Below, in pieces: positions 13,691-25,893 of a stretch of 64,000 nucleotides of DNA (within the stretch, counting starts at the first letter, position 1; every line of letters begins with the position of its first letter). Both the position numbers and the translations under genes were made by a program. The notes below the pieces were generated by a model. The model saw only the letters and a program-made list of their open reading frames with translations, did not search any database and was not told where the DNA came from. Location: positions 15,313,698 through 15,377,697 of the forward strand of contig NC_059485.1 of assembly GCF_018139145.2 (NCBI RefSeq). Reading direction: 5' to 3'. This stretch comes from Gymnogyps californianus (taxonomy: Eukaryota; Chordata; Aves; Accipitriformes; Cathartidae).

Positions 13691-15424
13691 TGCAAGGACA
13701 GTATAATTTTAAATAACTTTAGTGCAATTTCATAAAGTAAAGACACTTCACAAAGGTAGTCTTCAAAAGGAAAAGAACAGTGTTTTGTTTACAGTTTTGG
13801 ATTGTTTAAATGATCTAGCCAATTTAACCACCAACATTCAGCAATCTAACAGGCCTAACCTGGTCACATTTAAGCTGTACACTTTCACCTCATTTTGTCT
13901 ACTGTAGAGTGCACTGTGTTCTTCTGTATTCAATTACGCTATAATAAACTTGAAATATCATGTTAGAATGAATTAGATTATACTGGTTAAGCTGAAAAGA
14001 CATTTTCTGATAATGTATCTGCACATCTGCCAGCCAGCAGTTCTTTCTGATCTGTGCACCTGAACTGAACACATGAGGCTTTAGAATTTTCAAAGACTGG
14101 TTAAAGATTTTATTAATATGATAAAAGACTGTGCACAGCTATTGCCTATAAATCACTTTTATATCAAAATTTCCCTGTTTTTGAGCATAGGCAGCATATA
14201 AAACTTCAGTGAATTGTGTCCCAAGGCTCTCAACTAATCTTTCTGTATTCTAAATTCTCTTCATTATTAAATTGGTTACTCAATCAATTCTTCATATCTT
14301 ATTCCTTCAAACAAGTGGAACAATTTCTAATGCTGCTACACAAAACCATTCATTTGAAGTGTTTTATTTTTAATACAACTATTATTAAATGTTGTGTTCA
14401 TTAGATCATCTCTAGTTTCTGCACAGGTAGAAAAACGTGGATAAGAAGATTGAAAACAGGCATATTACTCTGTTTTTTGCACTTATGACTAAAGTTTAAG
14501 CCAAACCCTGTTTGCTAAGGTTAGTTCTTATACGTTCTGGATTTGCAAGCAGTGTCAAAAAAAGTAAGTAGACGGTACTGACCATGATCATTTTAACAAA
14601 GGCTGCTCCAAGAGAGCTGACATTGGGTTCAGGTCAAAGGCTATTAAAATCAATGAGAATCTTGCTGTTCTTTTAAAGAACAGGCAATTATAAACTGTTC
14701 CAAATATGAGTATATGCTATTTGCTGTGAAATGAGGTCCATTTCCTCTGATGCTACCAAAGACATTCATATGAGGCTCTCCTATAGAGGCATTGACAGGT
14801 ATTTTAGCTTCAGAACATGGCATTTCTGTACCAGCTCTTACCACAGCCTTAACTTTTATAATCAATCAGAGTATCAAATATTTTGCCTATGGAATCACAA
14901 GGGATTGGTAAGATATTAAGGGCAGATAAAAATAGTTGATAATAGCAAAAATGAAATAATAAATTGTGTAATCATAATTAATCAAGATTAGTTATATATA
15001 TGATCAGCACATTCTTACTGGCACCTAAACAACTCAGATTTTAAAAAAATCAAGCTCTAGATTCTAGGAGTTCCATTACCTTATTAAAGGGGCATAATTT
15101 ATGGACATGTCTTGGCATATTTATTACTGACACAGAAGATTGGAAATAGCATCTATATTGCTGCTTACTGCATTGGAAGATAAGAAAATGTAGACTAAGT
15201 ATCTCATCTTGCAGAGTATGTAAGATTCCTGGGAACTGCAAGAATATTAAAGTAATCTGAGTGCTAAATGGTGCAATCCCTGTTTTGCTAGGTGCTATAT
15301 AAACATACAGAAGGATATTGAAATCACATATTTGACTCAGGGATTGCAAAGACAAAACTTTTATTGACTTTAATGAGTCCATGTTTTCAACTAAAGTCTC
15401 TGTACTTTAGAATTTAAACCGGGG

Positions 15425-15442
15425 TGTGTGTGCGTGTGTTTG
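15425..15442. repeat. Short (TG)n repeat
   Basis: GTGTGTGTGCGTGTGTTT, a short interrupted dinucleotide repeat. Confidence 0.6.
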
Positions 15443-15535
15443 TTTAATAATATTTTTTAAAAATGCTTAATAAAGGATGGCAGGAATGTGATGGTAATGA
15501 TTATGCTGACGTTACTGGTGATGAACTGGGTTTGG

Positions 15536-15550
15536 TTTTTTTTTTTTTTT
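15536..15550. repeat. T15 homopolymer
   Basis: Fifteen consecutive T. A second run of 12 T lies at 15954-15965. Neither sits at the end of a recognisable retrocopy. Confidence 0.7.
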
Positions 15551-18500
15551 ACTTAGGCTTCTCCACCAAGAAAAGATACCAACCAGGCACATGATACATG
15601 AGCTGCAACAACACTAAAATCTCACATAATTTACACAGAGTACCAAAACCACTTTGAAACATTTAGAGAGCTAGAAATATTTGTGTTTGTGCTTAATTTC
15701 CACACCTTACAGTCTCATCTATCATGGCTATTTATGAAATGAAAAACTGCAAATGTTTAGGAGGTATGGTAACAAAACAAGCCCTTAATCTGCTCTTAAT
15801 TCACTGCAGTTTTAAGGGAGGAGTTGTTGCTGTTGCTGGTTTTTTGGCTTCTGCTTTTTGGATTTCAGCGTAACTGTAGAAGAGCAATCAAAGTGCAACT
15901 TTATGTATAGTTCAGTACGTTTATAAACTATTCTGTGTTTTCACCACACATACTTTTTTTTTTTTCCATTTTCAATTAATTTCTATTACTTTAGCATTTC
16001 TGTCGCTTTTATGCAAGAAATTAGTTTCTGTGTTCATTTGCTGTATAGTGAGGTCAGAATATTGTCCCAGGAAAGCCTAAGGAGCAACCAGCCAACAATT
16101 TGGTCATTAGACATCACCACAATTTAAAATACTGAGCCAGGATTTGTGGCTGTCTGATGAATTGTGTTCAGTGTATAGTCCAAGGAGTGACAAGCAGGAT
16201 GGAGACAGATGGGAGCTTCTTCTGATCCTAGACTCTGTGACACATGCATGGGATTTCCACAGTTCATAGTTTCCCATAGAACCAGGAATATGAAACTTGC
16301 TTTCCCTTTTCTTAGCATAGCAAGGTGATGGGAAAAAATGTGAGGGGTCTGACCGTTTGTCTCGTACGTACACTTCATTTGTGCCGTTTCTGTAACGAAG
16401 TGAGCTGCTTATTTCTCCCAACATTCAAACATTGTATTCTGACAACACTCTTAGGGTAACTAACAGACTATAATTAAGCCAAATTATTAGTGATCATTGT
16501 TCGATTAGGAACAGCTCAATCCCTTGTCCATAATTTCAATGACAGGTGCTATATGGTTGCTGCTTTTCCACTGCTTTTAGTGAGAACAGACTCAATTCTG
16601 ACAAGGAAAACTCTAGCAGCCATAGAAAACCCTCACATACTCTCTGCTGTTTTTAAGCTGTCGTAAGTGGGCTCCAGCTTCAGTCCTGATCAGGGAAGGT
16701 GTCACTGTGGGATGATGATGGACTTGACTTTATTTAGAATAAGGTCTGTGAAAGGAAAATAAAGGCTTACAAAATCCTTTCCCAGGGAATTAACACAAGG
16801 ACAGTAGGATCAGAATTTACTGGCTATTAGAAAACAGTGTTTTAACTAAATTTCCTGAAATGTTAGTGTGTTTCTCCAATTTTCTTCTCCTAGATAATGC
16901 CCAGGTGTTTTTGCAAATCTTCATCTTGATTTTAGAAATTATGCTTTTACCGATAACAAAAAGAAACAGATCTGTTTCAGCATGTAATAATTCACACTTG
17001 AACAAACCAAGTTGGATATCAAATATTGAGTACTGGTAAGAAGTGGCTCTCAATTCGTCTGTTCCTTGAGAACTTACATTGGTTGAATAAAATTGAATGA
17101 ATTAATTAAATAACTCAGGATACTCTTGAGCAGAAAAAGAAACTAATGTCATCAGAAAAATTATCTCCAGGCAAATGTTTGCTTAGCTCTAGTCAACACC
17201 TTCTTTCCACTGCCCATAAAATCTTTGATTCAAGAGAACACAGACAAGACTTAAAATCTTATAATAATAATAATGCAATTTTTAAATCCAGTACAGGGTA
17301 TTTCCATTTTCACAGTAGGACACATAATTATATTCTCCTTAGGACAGGCTAACCTGAAACCAACTATTGCTAACTATTATCTGTTTATTGAAACACAGGA
17401 AGATTCTCTTTTCAAGATACTACACGCATATTTGCTTTGGATAAAGATCTTTTACCCACTAGTAGAGCCAACTAATACCATTCCTCAGCTAACATCAGCC
17501 AACATGCTTCTGCTAGCAGAAGCATAAATCCGTTCACATCCGTTGATGTAGAGACCTGATAGGGTGGTGGTGGGAGGGATGACACCCAAATAAATAAATA
17601 AAACTTGCCTCACTTGCACAATACATTAATACAAAGTTATGTCCATGACTTCTTTATTTTTAAGTAATTACAACTTTCCTAAGGTAAAATTTTGTTTTAA
17701 AAAGGGGAATAGGGGTTACCATTTGATAATCATCACTAATATGATAAAAGGTTGCTATTACCAATGACTTAAGGACTACTTCCCTGTAATTTTCAGTTTA
17801 TGAGTTTATAAATTGCTTTGTTATTTAGTGCAGGCTCCTTAAATCCTGAAGTCTTTATGCACTGGATGATAACAAATGGATCAGTTTTATCACTTATAAT
17901 AGTTCAGTAAATCATGAAACAGCCTACCTTTCAGCAAAGCCATCATATAGAACTTATCACAGCAAACCTATCAGTTGTTATTTCTGACCATATATCTGAC
18001 AAAACAAATTCATGCTCCGTCTCCTTGTCACACTTGTTTTTTAACAAGGTGAGAACAGCCTTGTAACTTAGTTATATCACTGTTTTGATTTGGTGAGGGG
18101 CATGCGTATCTACAGGGCAGCATGTGCTAAGAGCACGCCTTCTCCTCTGAGGCTGCCAACAGTACCACTGCTGATGGCAGCAGCGCTGTTACAACAGCCA
18201 TGAGACTAGGGCGAAAATCTGCTCCTCTACCACCTGAAATCTCGTCTTCTTGGGAAGAGCGCCAGAATTAGCCCTGCCGTTAGGCTGCCCAGGATCTCCA
18301 CTGTTTTCCTCACAATATCACAAAGGCCTCTACAACAAAGTTCTGGTGAAGGCAGGTATTGCCCATCTCCAGGCATGTAAAGCAATAAACAAGTAGACAT
18401 AGGGGGCATTATTTTAGGGAGGCACTGTAGGGGGGGAGGAAATGGAAAAGTACAAAACTAAAATACATGAACATTCAGAGAACAAATGTGGAAGAGAAAA

Positions 18501-18928
18501 GAAACGACATAAGAGAATTCAGATATCTACAGAGATAGAAAAAAGATGATGCTACAGGTGCTAGTCACTCCTGGTATATTACCAGTCTGCAAGAACAGCA
18601 CTGAGTTAACTCAGTTAACAAAACAGCTGAATATAATTTTTAACTGGTGACTCACAATTTCTAGATTACCTGTCTCATTAAAGCTAGTTTTTGTATACCA
18701 CGTCATGATCGAAGAGTGCAAAAACCTATGTGCACAATTGCTAGGGTACTTTTTACACAAGTAGGCACTGTGTTTAATAAGCAGGAAACTCCTATGTGCA
18801 ATCTGAGGCAGATATTTACATACCGAATTCTCCAATCAGGTACACAGTCGAAGTGATGGTCTGGCAGTGGCATAGGTCTGAGAAATAACTGGCTTCAGAA
18901 TCTTCTTTTGGTGTTTTGTGTGAAATTC

Positions 18929-19258
18929 CTATTCCTCATTCTCAAGGAAATCAGAGACTGCTCGAGGAGCTCTAATGGCACCATCACTTCGAGAAAAGGA
19001 AGCTGTGATGCTGCTCTTCAATAAATCAATGCCTCTTTGGCTGCCTTCCAGACCACAAAAACATTTTGGGCATCTTTGCCTGCCTTTCATTGTGTGTCCT
19101 GTAGGACTCTCTCCATCATCTTTATTGTCTGCATATATTCTCCATAGTCCTTTCTTTTTTTTGGCTTCTACCTTGAGACTCACTGACCATTCCCCTTTAA
19201 TAGGTCTCAGACCATGTTTTTCCGGGAACCTTCGACATTTACTGGAACCATTTGTGTA
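18929..19258 (-). CDS. Orphan open frame, 109 codons, possible exon or pseudogene
   Basis: On the minus strand a frame runs without a stop from 19258 down to the stop at 18929-18931. The upstream in-frame stop is at 19259-19261. There is no ATG near its 5' end; a GTG at 19183 and the ATG of HTMKGRQRC are internal. The predicted protein is hydrophilic with mixed residues: a basic KKKK cluster, two close cysteines (CPKCFC), then an SRSDGAIRAPRAVSDFLE tail rich in S and R. The composition is more protein-like than most frames here. I do not recognise a family. The opposite strand is also open for 95 codons, and a frame this long is within chance for 128 kb of two-strand AT-rich sequence. No good splice acceptor lies just upstream. 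It may be a pseudogene fragment, an exon, or chance. Confidence 0.2.
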   Translation of the reverse strand, partial: YTNGSSKCRRFPEKHGLRPIKGEWSVSLKVEAKKKKGLWRIYADNKDDGESPTGHTMKGRQRCPKCFCGLEGSQRGIDLLKSSITASFSRSDGAIRAPRAVSDFLENEE

Positions 19259-19261
19259 TTA

Positions 19262-22099
19262 ATGACAAATCAGTAGTGAGATAATAGTTAAGGCTGCATC
19301 AGTGTTTTCTTAATATGTGCAATGTGCTGTATGTACATGTATGCCTAAATGGTTCTGATTTTCAGAAGTAATATCAAATTATTTTGAGATCACTTCAGAT
19401 ATATTAGGAAACTTCTGCCCATCAGTCCAAACTATGTGAGGGAAGCCAGGGAATGTCAAGACACAAAATGAGATGAAGAGTGCCCGTTGGGAGTCTGGTA
19501 GAGGGAATATCTTCCTGTCATCTCAGAGCATAACATAGCTGTGAATGGACCTGCACGCAGTTATCCATGGTCTGTTCTTGTTCACATTGAATGCTTAAAA
19601 GTACAAAGACTCATCTCTAGATTTAGAATTTCTTTAAACAGGACATGGTTGTTTTTGAAGAACAGGTATTTCTAAAAGAAAGTTAAGTGCAACATGCAAC
19701 TGCCTGTAAAGAAGTACTTGTATTTACACTACTTGTATTGACAGTAGTACTGCATAGTTAAGTAGTTGTAAATCCATACTGCAGGTAAATGCACACAGCA
19801 TTGCTCCAAGGAACACACTGAGACAACAGACTTCTGTATTGCTTCCCCCACAGTGCCAGCAGATGATAACTAGGTCACTATACCCCTTCCAACATCCCCA
19901 TAGTAGGAACGATTTTTTTCCCTGGTCTTAAAAATTTTGGGAGTATGCAGCTGACTGCAAAAGGTCAAATTTGGAATACTTTTGCCTGCCTGTATCAAGC
20001 ATTACAAAACAGGTCAGTCCTCTAATTCTGTACCAACTTGCACTGCCACCAACAGGCCAATAAACTAGCCAATAAGCAAACAAACCTGTGCATACTTCAG
20101 TCCACCCCACTGCCTTCTGGTACTATCAGAAATTCCTTCAGCAAAGTGAAGCTGGATTCCCTGACCATGCATTCTCACAATTACAAAGTTCGCTTACCAT
20201 ACAATTCTCTCCTTTTGTCTGAAATCAAAATACTCACTGTATTGTCTCCTTATATTAGCTGCTCATTCTTTGAGTTATTAAATTGACCGTACATTAGAGA
20301 TGCCATGCTTACCTCAGACACTCTCCATTAGGAGGGATCCAGCCTGTGCACTAAATATTTAATTGAGTTGTGAGATGCTCTGAATCTATGTATTTTCTAT
20401 TTTCCTAAGGGGTTCATGGTTCACATCAGTTGGATACTTCTTTCCCAGCAACAAAATGCAAAGTTAACTATTTCCAACAGTAAATGTACACGTATGAACA
20501 CTGGAAACAAAACAAATTACACCCTGTTCTGAAGACAATTAAATTCTGGAAATATAATCTCACTCTCAAATCAAAATGTAGATTCTTCTGGTAGTATAAA
20601 CTGGAAATACTCACTTTTGAGTACGTGTGAAAACTAACATTAACTTTTTTCCTCCGGAGGGAAATTCTCCAGTAGCGTCACAAGGAGCAGTTGTTCTTCA
20701 CTTTACTGTTCCATCTTTTATCATAGACAAGTCACTAACATGATGGCAACATTTTGATGCAGCCTGAGATTACTCCACAGTTCTGAAGCACTCGCCATGA
20801 CAAAAGGTTGTTGATACTTTGAGTTGGACTAAAAGAGAGCATCAGCAAGTGGCAGAGCAAACATCTGCTGCTTTTGTCTTCAAAGAAAACTATGCACGTA
20901 AGAAAAAGGAGCAGCGTCTCTGTGACCACAGTCTGAGGTAACAGTATCACTATTGCTTTTCTGTGGAACTACATTAGGCTCAGTTGGGCTCCACACACAG
21001 AGTAAATTGCAAAATGCTGATCAAAGGCATCATAGTCTCTTACTGCTTTTCACTGAGCAAGACCTTACTAAACCACAGTATCTTTGCAAAGTGATCATAA
21101 ACAATATTAAAGCATTTCAAAAGATACTTTGATTTTTTTGACATACGAACTTTAATGTGCCAATATGAAAAAACTGCAAAGAACATTCAGAAATGGGTAC
21201 CCTGCTTCTATTTAGTTAATGTATCCAAAGTACATGTTACATACAGAGCAAAGCAGTAACTAGCAAGGCTTGTTTTCCATTATGACCTGCACTTCAAACA
21301 ACGAAATTCTAAATGAGTAGAGCTCATTAATGCAATTCTTTACAGGCAGAGGGACTCCCGGACTGCACTATCAGATTGCATAAAAGCCCATATGGCCACT
21401 CAGTGGTGATATTTTGCATTGTTTCCCTCTGAGCATTAAACTCAGATGCTCTCTGTACAGTAAGCGAGTCTCCACATTAGCTAAATGTTCTGAATTAAGG
21501 TCTTCCATGATTATGGATATTCAAACACGCAAGTCAGAAAGCATGAATACCTAATTAAACATATGCCAGAATTTTCTTAGCCTAAGATACATCTTTTAAG
21601 ACTATTTCTATGTTACAAATTCCAATACTGTTTACATTCTTTACACCACCTGGCAAAGGAACGAACGTGCACTCCTGTGCCTCCAGCACTAACCTAAGCA
21701 GGCAAAAGGCTGAACCATACAACTGACTTGAGTGCTCCATATAATGCACTATTGGAACTGCAAAGCAATGCGTCAATACTGTGCTTTAGTTTCAGCAAGA
21801 AAGCAAAATAAACAATGCAGGAACATGGCAAGCATTTGGGTGGAATTTAGTTTAGAAAAGCATGCAGAAACGTAAATCTGCTTTTACTATTTACTGTAAT
21901 AATGTCAAAACTGACTGTTTCAACTGAGTTTTCTCCACTAATTGTCATACTAATTGTAGTATGATTACAGTTGCATACTTAATAAACTTTTTTCTATTTT
22001 TAATAACTTCAGTATTTTCCAATGCTTTCAAAATAAAGCTTGGATGATTCTGAATCAAATGTGGAAATACTGTTTCATTAAACAATTTGAAAAATGAGA
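19262..22099. other. AT-rich non-coding stretch
   Basis: No gene or repeat family was recognised. Frames are 60-82 codons at most. The segment 21300-21560 has a more even base composition with CATATG and TCATTAATG words, and is a weak candidate for a conserved element. A small perfect hairpin is listed separately at 21946-21963. Confidence 0.5.
21946..21963. repeat. 7-bp perfect inverted repeat
   Basis: CATACTA, four-base loop ATTG, then TAGTATG. It is too short for a microRNA precursor, and the flanks do not extend the stem. Confidence 0.5.
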
Positions 22100-22114
22100 T
22101 TTTTTTTTTTTTTT
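22100..22114. repeat. T15 homopolymer
   Basis: Fifteen T lying 17 bases upstream of a CR1 tail. The order (T-run, then the 3' tail on the same strand) is not that of a poly(A)-ended retrocopy, so the adjacency is probably incidental. Confidence 0.7.
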
Positions 22115-22131
22115 CCCTTCAACCTTTTCTA

Positions 22132-22190
22132 AAGGTTGGACCAGATGATCTTTTCAGGTCCCTTCCAACCTGGGCCGTTCTATGATTCTT
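22132..22190 (+). mobile_element. CR1 LINE 3' tail fragment
   Basis: About 59 bp matching the last part of avian CR1: GGTTGGACCAGATGATC, then GGTCCCTTCCAACC, then the TTCTATGATTCT terminus. Only the 3' UTR end is present, a severely 5'-truncated insertion. No coding part remains. Confidence 0.9.
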
Positions 22191-23904
22191 CAGATTAGGA
22201 GTGACAACATCCTGGGAAGTAACTGAATAGTGTACAGAATAGAAATTAAATTCTGTTTTCAGACCAGTTGTATTTATAAAGATTCCAGCTAATGGTTCCT
22301 AGACAGTCTTTGGGGAGAATGATTAATAACAAAGAAGCTTTCTCCTCACAGCTGGCAATGTGGCTATATCCAAGTGAGATCTTTAACACCCCTGACTATA
22401 TGCACCATACATCTTAGCTCTTCTGAATAGGACTACTCAGAAGAGAGTTGCATGTGACCACTTAACTATAATTTTTACAATGCTGTTTTCTATGCGTACA
22501 TTTATTTATTAACAATTTTTAAAAATTCTCAAACATTTTTGTGTTAACTACAGCACTCACGTCACTGGTATAACTTTTGAAATAAGTAATTACAGAAGTG
22601 TTAATAAGATTTCCAGAAACTTTTTTGCTTTTACAATTTCAACCATTAATTATTTTATTTTAAATGCATCTCAGTCTACATTGCTGTGTTGTTATGGTAG
22701 GTTACTGAGGTTTTGTTTGCAAGGAACTAAAAAGAACTGTTGACCAATTTTATTAAGTTTTTCACATGCCCCTGTTATCATTGGCCTTTGGCTTTGGAGG
22801 AGGAGTTCCTTTTCACAGCAAGTTTCTCATTCCCCACAATTACTCCTGATGGAGGCTGTGGAAAGAGACTTGTTTGCATTTCACTCTTCTCCCCAAAATT
22901 TCCACATGGTTCCATTTTTCTCTCTTCAGTCCTTCAAGTGTGTAGCTGCTGAAGGAGACTGTTCAGTGCCATCAGGAGCACAAAGCAGTAGCTAGGAGGT
23001 AGTGAAGATCTAACTAACGCAATGAAGAATTTAGCACAGGAGCATTTTAGTAGAATTTATTTATAATGATTTTTATCAGCCTTTTTAACTGACTGCTGTT
23101 CACTGATTCCTGAACACTATGGCCCTTTCATGTCACCTCTGGTTTCATCTACATAAATCATTTCTAGTCTGTATAGTAATTTTCCATTATTGTTAGCTAC
23201 ACTTCCTGGAGAATAAAGTGGGAAATGAAAAAAACAAAACCAAAACCAAAACAAACCAGCAACAACAGATAAGCTTGAAGCTTAAGATTTCAGAAGAAAT
23301 GTGGAGGGATGTGTTTATTCCATTGAGGTCAAGTGGGTTATTTTTGGTGAGCTTTATAGGTTTTGCTTCTCCATCCTAAAAGAAGCACATATTTATTATA
23401 GAGAGAAAGTTAAGAACCATCAGAAAACTTCTGTGAATACAAATAAAAGTCAGTGTTTTTCATATCATTATATAATTGGTATCATGTAAGCCACAGAGTC
23501 TTCTAAAAATGGTAAAAGTCTTTCTGATAGTTAAATGTAACCCTAATACCATTATGTATTATTTAGGATAAGTCTCTCATACCTTTTCAAAACAAGAAAT
23601 GAGTGAAAAAACATTTTTTATATTTTGGGTCAGAGGTATCATAATTTTAATGTACTGAATAGAGTACGGAACCTATTATTTTTTTGCAGCCATTAGATCT
23701 GAAAACTGCATCGTAAGCATTGCTTACTATTTTCAAAACAGAAAGAACTGCATGGCTTTGTCAGCATACCATGATTGCTCTGTTCTGATGTCAACATGTG
23801 AAAAAATTACAAAGTTTGGATACATACGAGTTTAGAAAAGTTTCATTATATTTTAGTCACTGATGAATATTGAAAGTATTTTCCTGTCTCTCCCTGTAAA
23901 ACAG
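22191..23904. other. AT-rich non-coding stretch
   Basis: No gene was recognised. An (AAAACC)n-like low-complexity run lies at 23228-23257. Frames are under 75 codons. Confidence 0.55.
23228..23257. repeat. (AAAACC)n simple repeat
   Basis: Three to four imperfect AAAACC units. Confidence 0.65.
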
Positions 23905-24040
23905 ATACTCTGGATACCAGATTATCATAACGGAAAGAAAACCCCACAATCCTATACTGGACTCCACATTTCCATCTGAGTATATGACTAAGACGACGAC
24001 CAGCACCCAAGACCTGGACATTTCAAGGGCTTAGAGTAAA
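23905..24040 (+). other. Possible orphan exon with acceptor and tandem donors
   Basis: A pyrimidine-rich stretch (TTCCTGTCTCTCCCTG) ends in AAAACAG at 23904, a reasonable splice acceptor. After 136 bases, two strong donor words follow: GTAAGT at 24041 and GTAAGT at 24049. One frame is open from 23906 for 42 codons and closes with TAG at 24032-24034, six bases before the first donor. A stop so near the donor suits a non-coding RNA exon, or a last coding exon with the intron in the 3' UTR. I recognise no protein in it. Splice-like pairs also arise by chance in introns. Confidence 0.2.
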
Positions 24041-24048
24041 GTAAGTTG

Positions 24049-24798
24049 GTAAGTGAGTTTACAGTCTTTCCTAGATTTACAGTTGGTTTTTTTTTTTTTA
24101 TCTATATTTAAAAGTGAAGGAAGAATAGTAAATAATTACACTAACATTCCTTTGCTGTATTTTTGATAGCTACTTTTCAGGCAGATATCAGAAAATATTT
24201 TTCATGATTTTCAAGTTAGATGGTAACTACAATTAGATTTTAAAAAGTGCATTTTAGTGGAAGCAGGACTGTAGACCAGGTATAAGATATCCTTCAGTTG
24301 GGAGCCTAGCAAATGAGCCAAACTCAAAAAAATAAACTACTTTTTCAAAGGCATCATTACAGAACATGCCGTCAGGTTTTTACGTGGGCACTGTGGCAAT
24401 ATCACATGAAAATTCCTGGGATTTTTCATTACAAAAAATGGAAATGCCAGTTACAGTATCAAGAAAAAAAGAAGGGGGGGAGAGCTAAATGATCAAAAGT
24501 CTGGGTTTTTTTCCAGCACCTGCAGCTTTTAATTGCAAATGTATATGCACAAAAATGCGTGCCTGGAATTATTAGCAAGAAGTGTTTACAATACCTTTAT
24601 GTTAAGTACCAAACAAATGATTAGTTATCTACATCACATAAATTGAGGCATACAGTTGTGATCGCCATCATTTGATTATGAAAAATTGTGGGAATAAAAC
24701 AGGAGATTAATACAGTCTACCTTAAAATTCCCAGGCCCTTGTGTTAAGTAAAAAAGGTACACCAGAAATCAAGGATGTATCTGAACCATAACCTGTTT
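24049..24798. other. AT-rich non-coding stretch
   Basis: Nothing recognised apart from T-runs and a short G7 run near 24474-24480. Confidence 0.5.
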
Positions 24799-24880
24799 GG
24801 GGCAAAGGTGGTATCTTACTCTGTGCTTGTAAAGTGCCTGTAATTTATGGTGTTATATAAATGATTTTTAACAATGATGA
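24799..24880 (+). mobile_element. Ancient amniote LINE (CR1/L3-like) 3' tail relic
   Basis: The order GGGCAAAGG, TCTTACTCTGTG, CTTGTAAAGTGCCT, then GTTATATAAATGATTTTTA follows the 3' tail of old CR1/L3-type elements, which I know from reptile and turtle genomes as a gggcagggactg-like start, then tcttactctgtg, then a gtacagcgcct-like block. It is well diverged, so the insertion is much older than the avian CR1 pieces in this window. I cannot fix the subfamily by eye. Confidence 0.5.
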
Positions 24881-25617
24881 AAACAGTTGTAGAAAGCAGT
24901 AGTTTAGAGAATGGGGGAAAAAAAAGGAGAAATGAGCTCATAGCATATGAAGTAATCTATAGCATGTAGGGAAAACCAACCAAAGGAAATGACTGAATCA
25001 AGGTAATAAAACTATTAATTATGTGCTTTTTGGAGGGCAACTGCTATCAAGTAGGAAAGTGACCTTGAGATGAAGGCCACTTTTTTTTACTTTCAGTATT
25101 GTACTCAACGAGATCTTAAGAATCCAAAGGAAGAGACAACTACTGTATGAAAGAGAAATGCTATAAATTGCCCCAGTGAACCTGTGAGCAGAGTGTATAT
25201 CTGTATTTTTGCCTATTCCCTATGGAATAACAGTCTACATGGCATTTGATTACACACTTAGCATACATCTGTAGCCACCCCTTTACAGAAGGGCTTAAAT
25301 TTACAATATTAGTGGAGTGTGAAAAATGCCTGTGATACGATGTACTTGTTTTTTATATGTCCCTCCCCCTGTCTAAGCCATACTATCTTTAAAGATAACA
25401 GAGATCAGCAAAGCTTCAAAATACACAACAGCAAACAGATGGGGGGGGGAACAAAACATTCTTGAGTCAAGGTCAGCTTCTCCCAGGGGTGAGAAACAAC
25501 AAAGATGTTACGTATCAGCAAAGCATTTTTACCTTTCTCAGCTTCCTGGTTTATAAAATGGATCCTCTAGATATCATGCTACAAGTATAAAAATACCTGC
25601 TTACTATTTCTTACATC
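24881..25617. other. AT-rich non-coding stretch
   Basis: No gene was recognised. A G9 run starts at 25441. Confidence 0.5.
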
Positions 25618-25893
25618 TCAATCAGTTTGTCCCCGTCTGTACTGGTATTGGTGATTGCCCCAACCCAGGTGCAGGACCTTGCTCTTGGCCTTGCTGAACT
25701 TCATGAGGTTCACCTGGCCCCACTCCTGAAGCCTGTCAAGGTCCCTCTCGATGGCATCCCTTCCCTCTAGTGTATCAACAGCACCACTCAGCTTGGTGTC
25801 GTCCACAAACTTGCTGAGGGTGCACTCAATCCCACCATGTCATTGATGAAGACAGTAAATAGTATTGGTGCCAGTAGAGACCTCCTCCTTTCA
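25618..25893 (-). mobile_element. CR1 LINE fragment, reverse-transcriptase region
   Basis: Minus-strand translation gives the core of the CR1 ORF2 reverse transcriptase. It includes the DDTKLSGAVDT segment that contains the catalytic DD pair of motif C. In the family this is preceded by F-A; here the codon before DD is GTG (Val). The following part reads RDAIERDLDRLQEWGQ and then VNLMKFSKAKSKVLHLG, as in CR1. Upstream (25820-25860 on the plus strand) the family's VFINDM segment is read in another frame, so a short deletion has broken the frame near 25838. Both ends of the element are missing. It belongs to a more 5' part of CR1 than the piece at 13.2 kb. Confidence 0.93.

Larger units (their letters stand above)
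13691..18928. other. AT-rich non-coding stretch
   Basis: No gene was recognised. The longest frame is 110 codons on the minus strand (15050-15382); it is hydrophobic and mixed, with no family resemblance, and is best read as chance. The segment 14625-14665 (TCAATGAGAATCTTG) and that near 15360-15390 (TTGACTTTAATG) weakly resemble degraded old amniote repeats of the 'TTGACTTCAATGGGA' kind. A locally GC-richer patch lies at about 18090-18370, with no open frame of note. Confidence 0.5.

Noticed and set aside
15050..15382. Minus-strand frame of 110 codons
   Set aside because: Hydrophobic, AT-driven composition with no family likeness.
21946..21963. Small perfect hairpin as a microRNA candidate
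   Set aside because: The 7-bp stem does not extend; precursors need about 20 bp or more of pairing.
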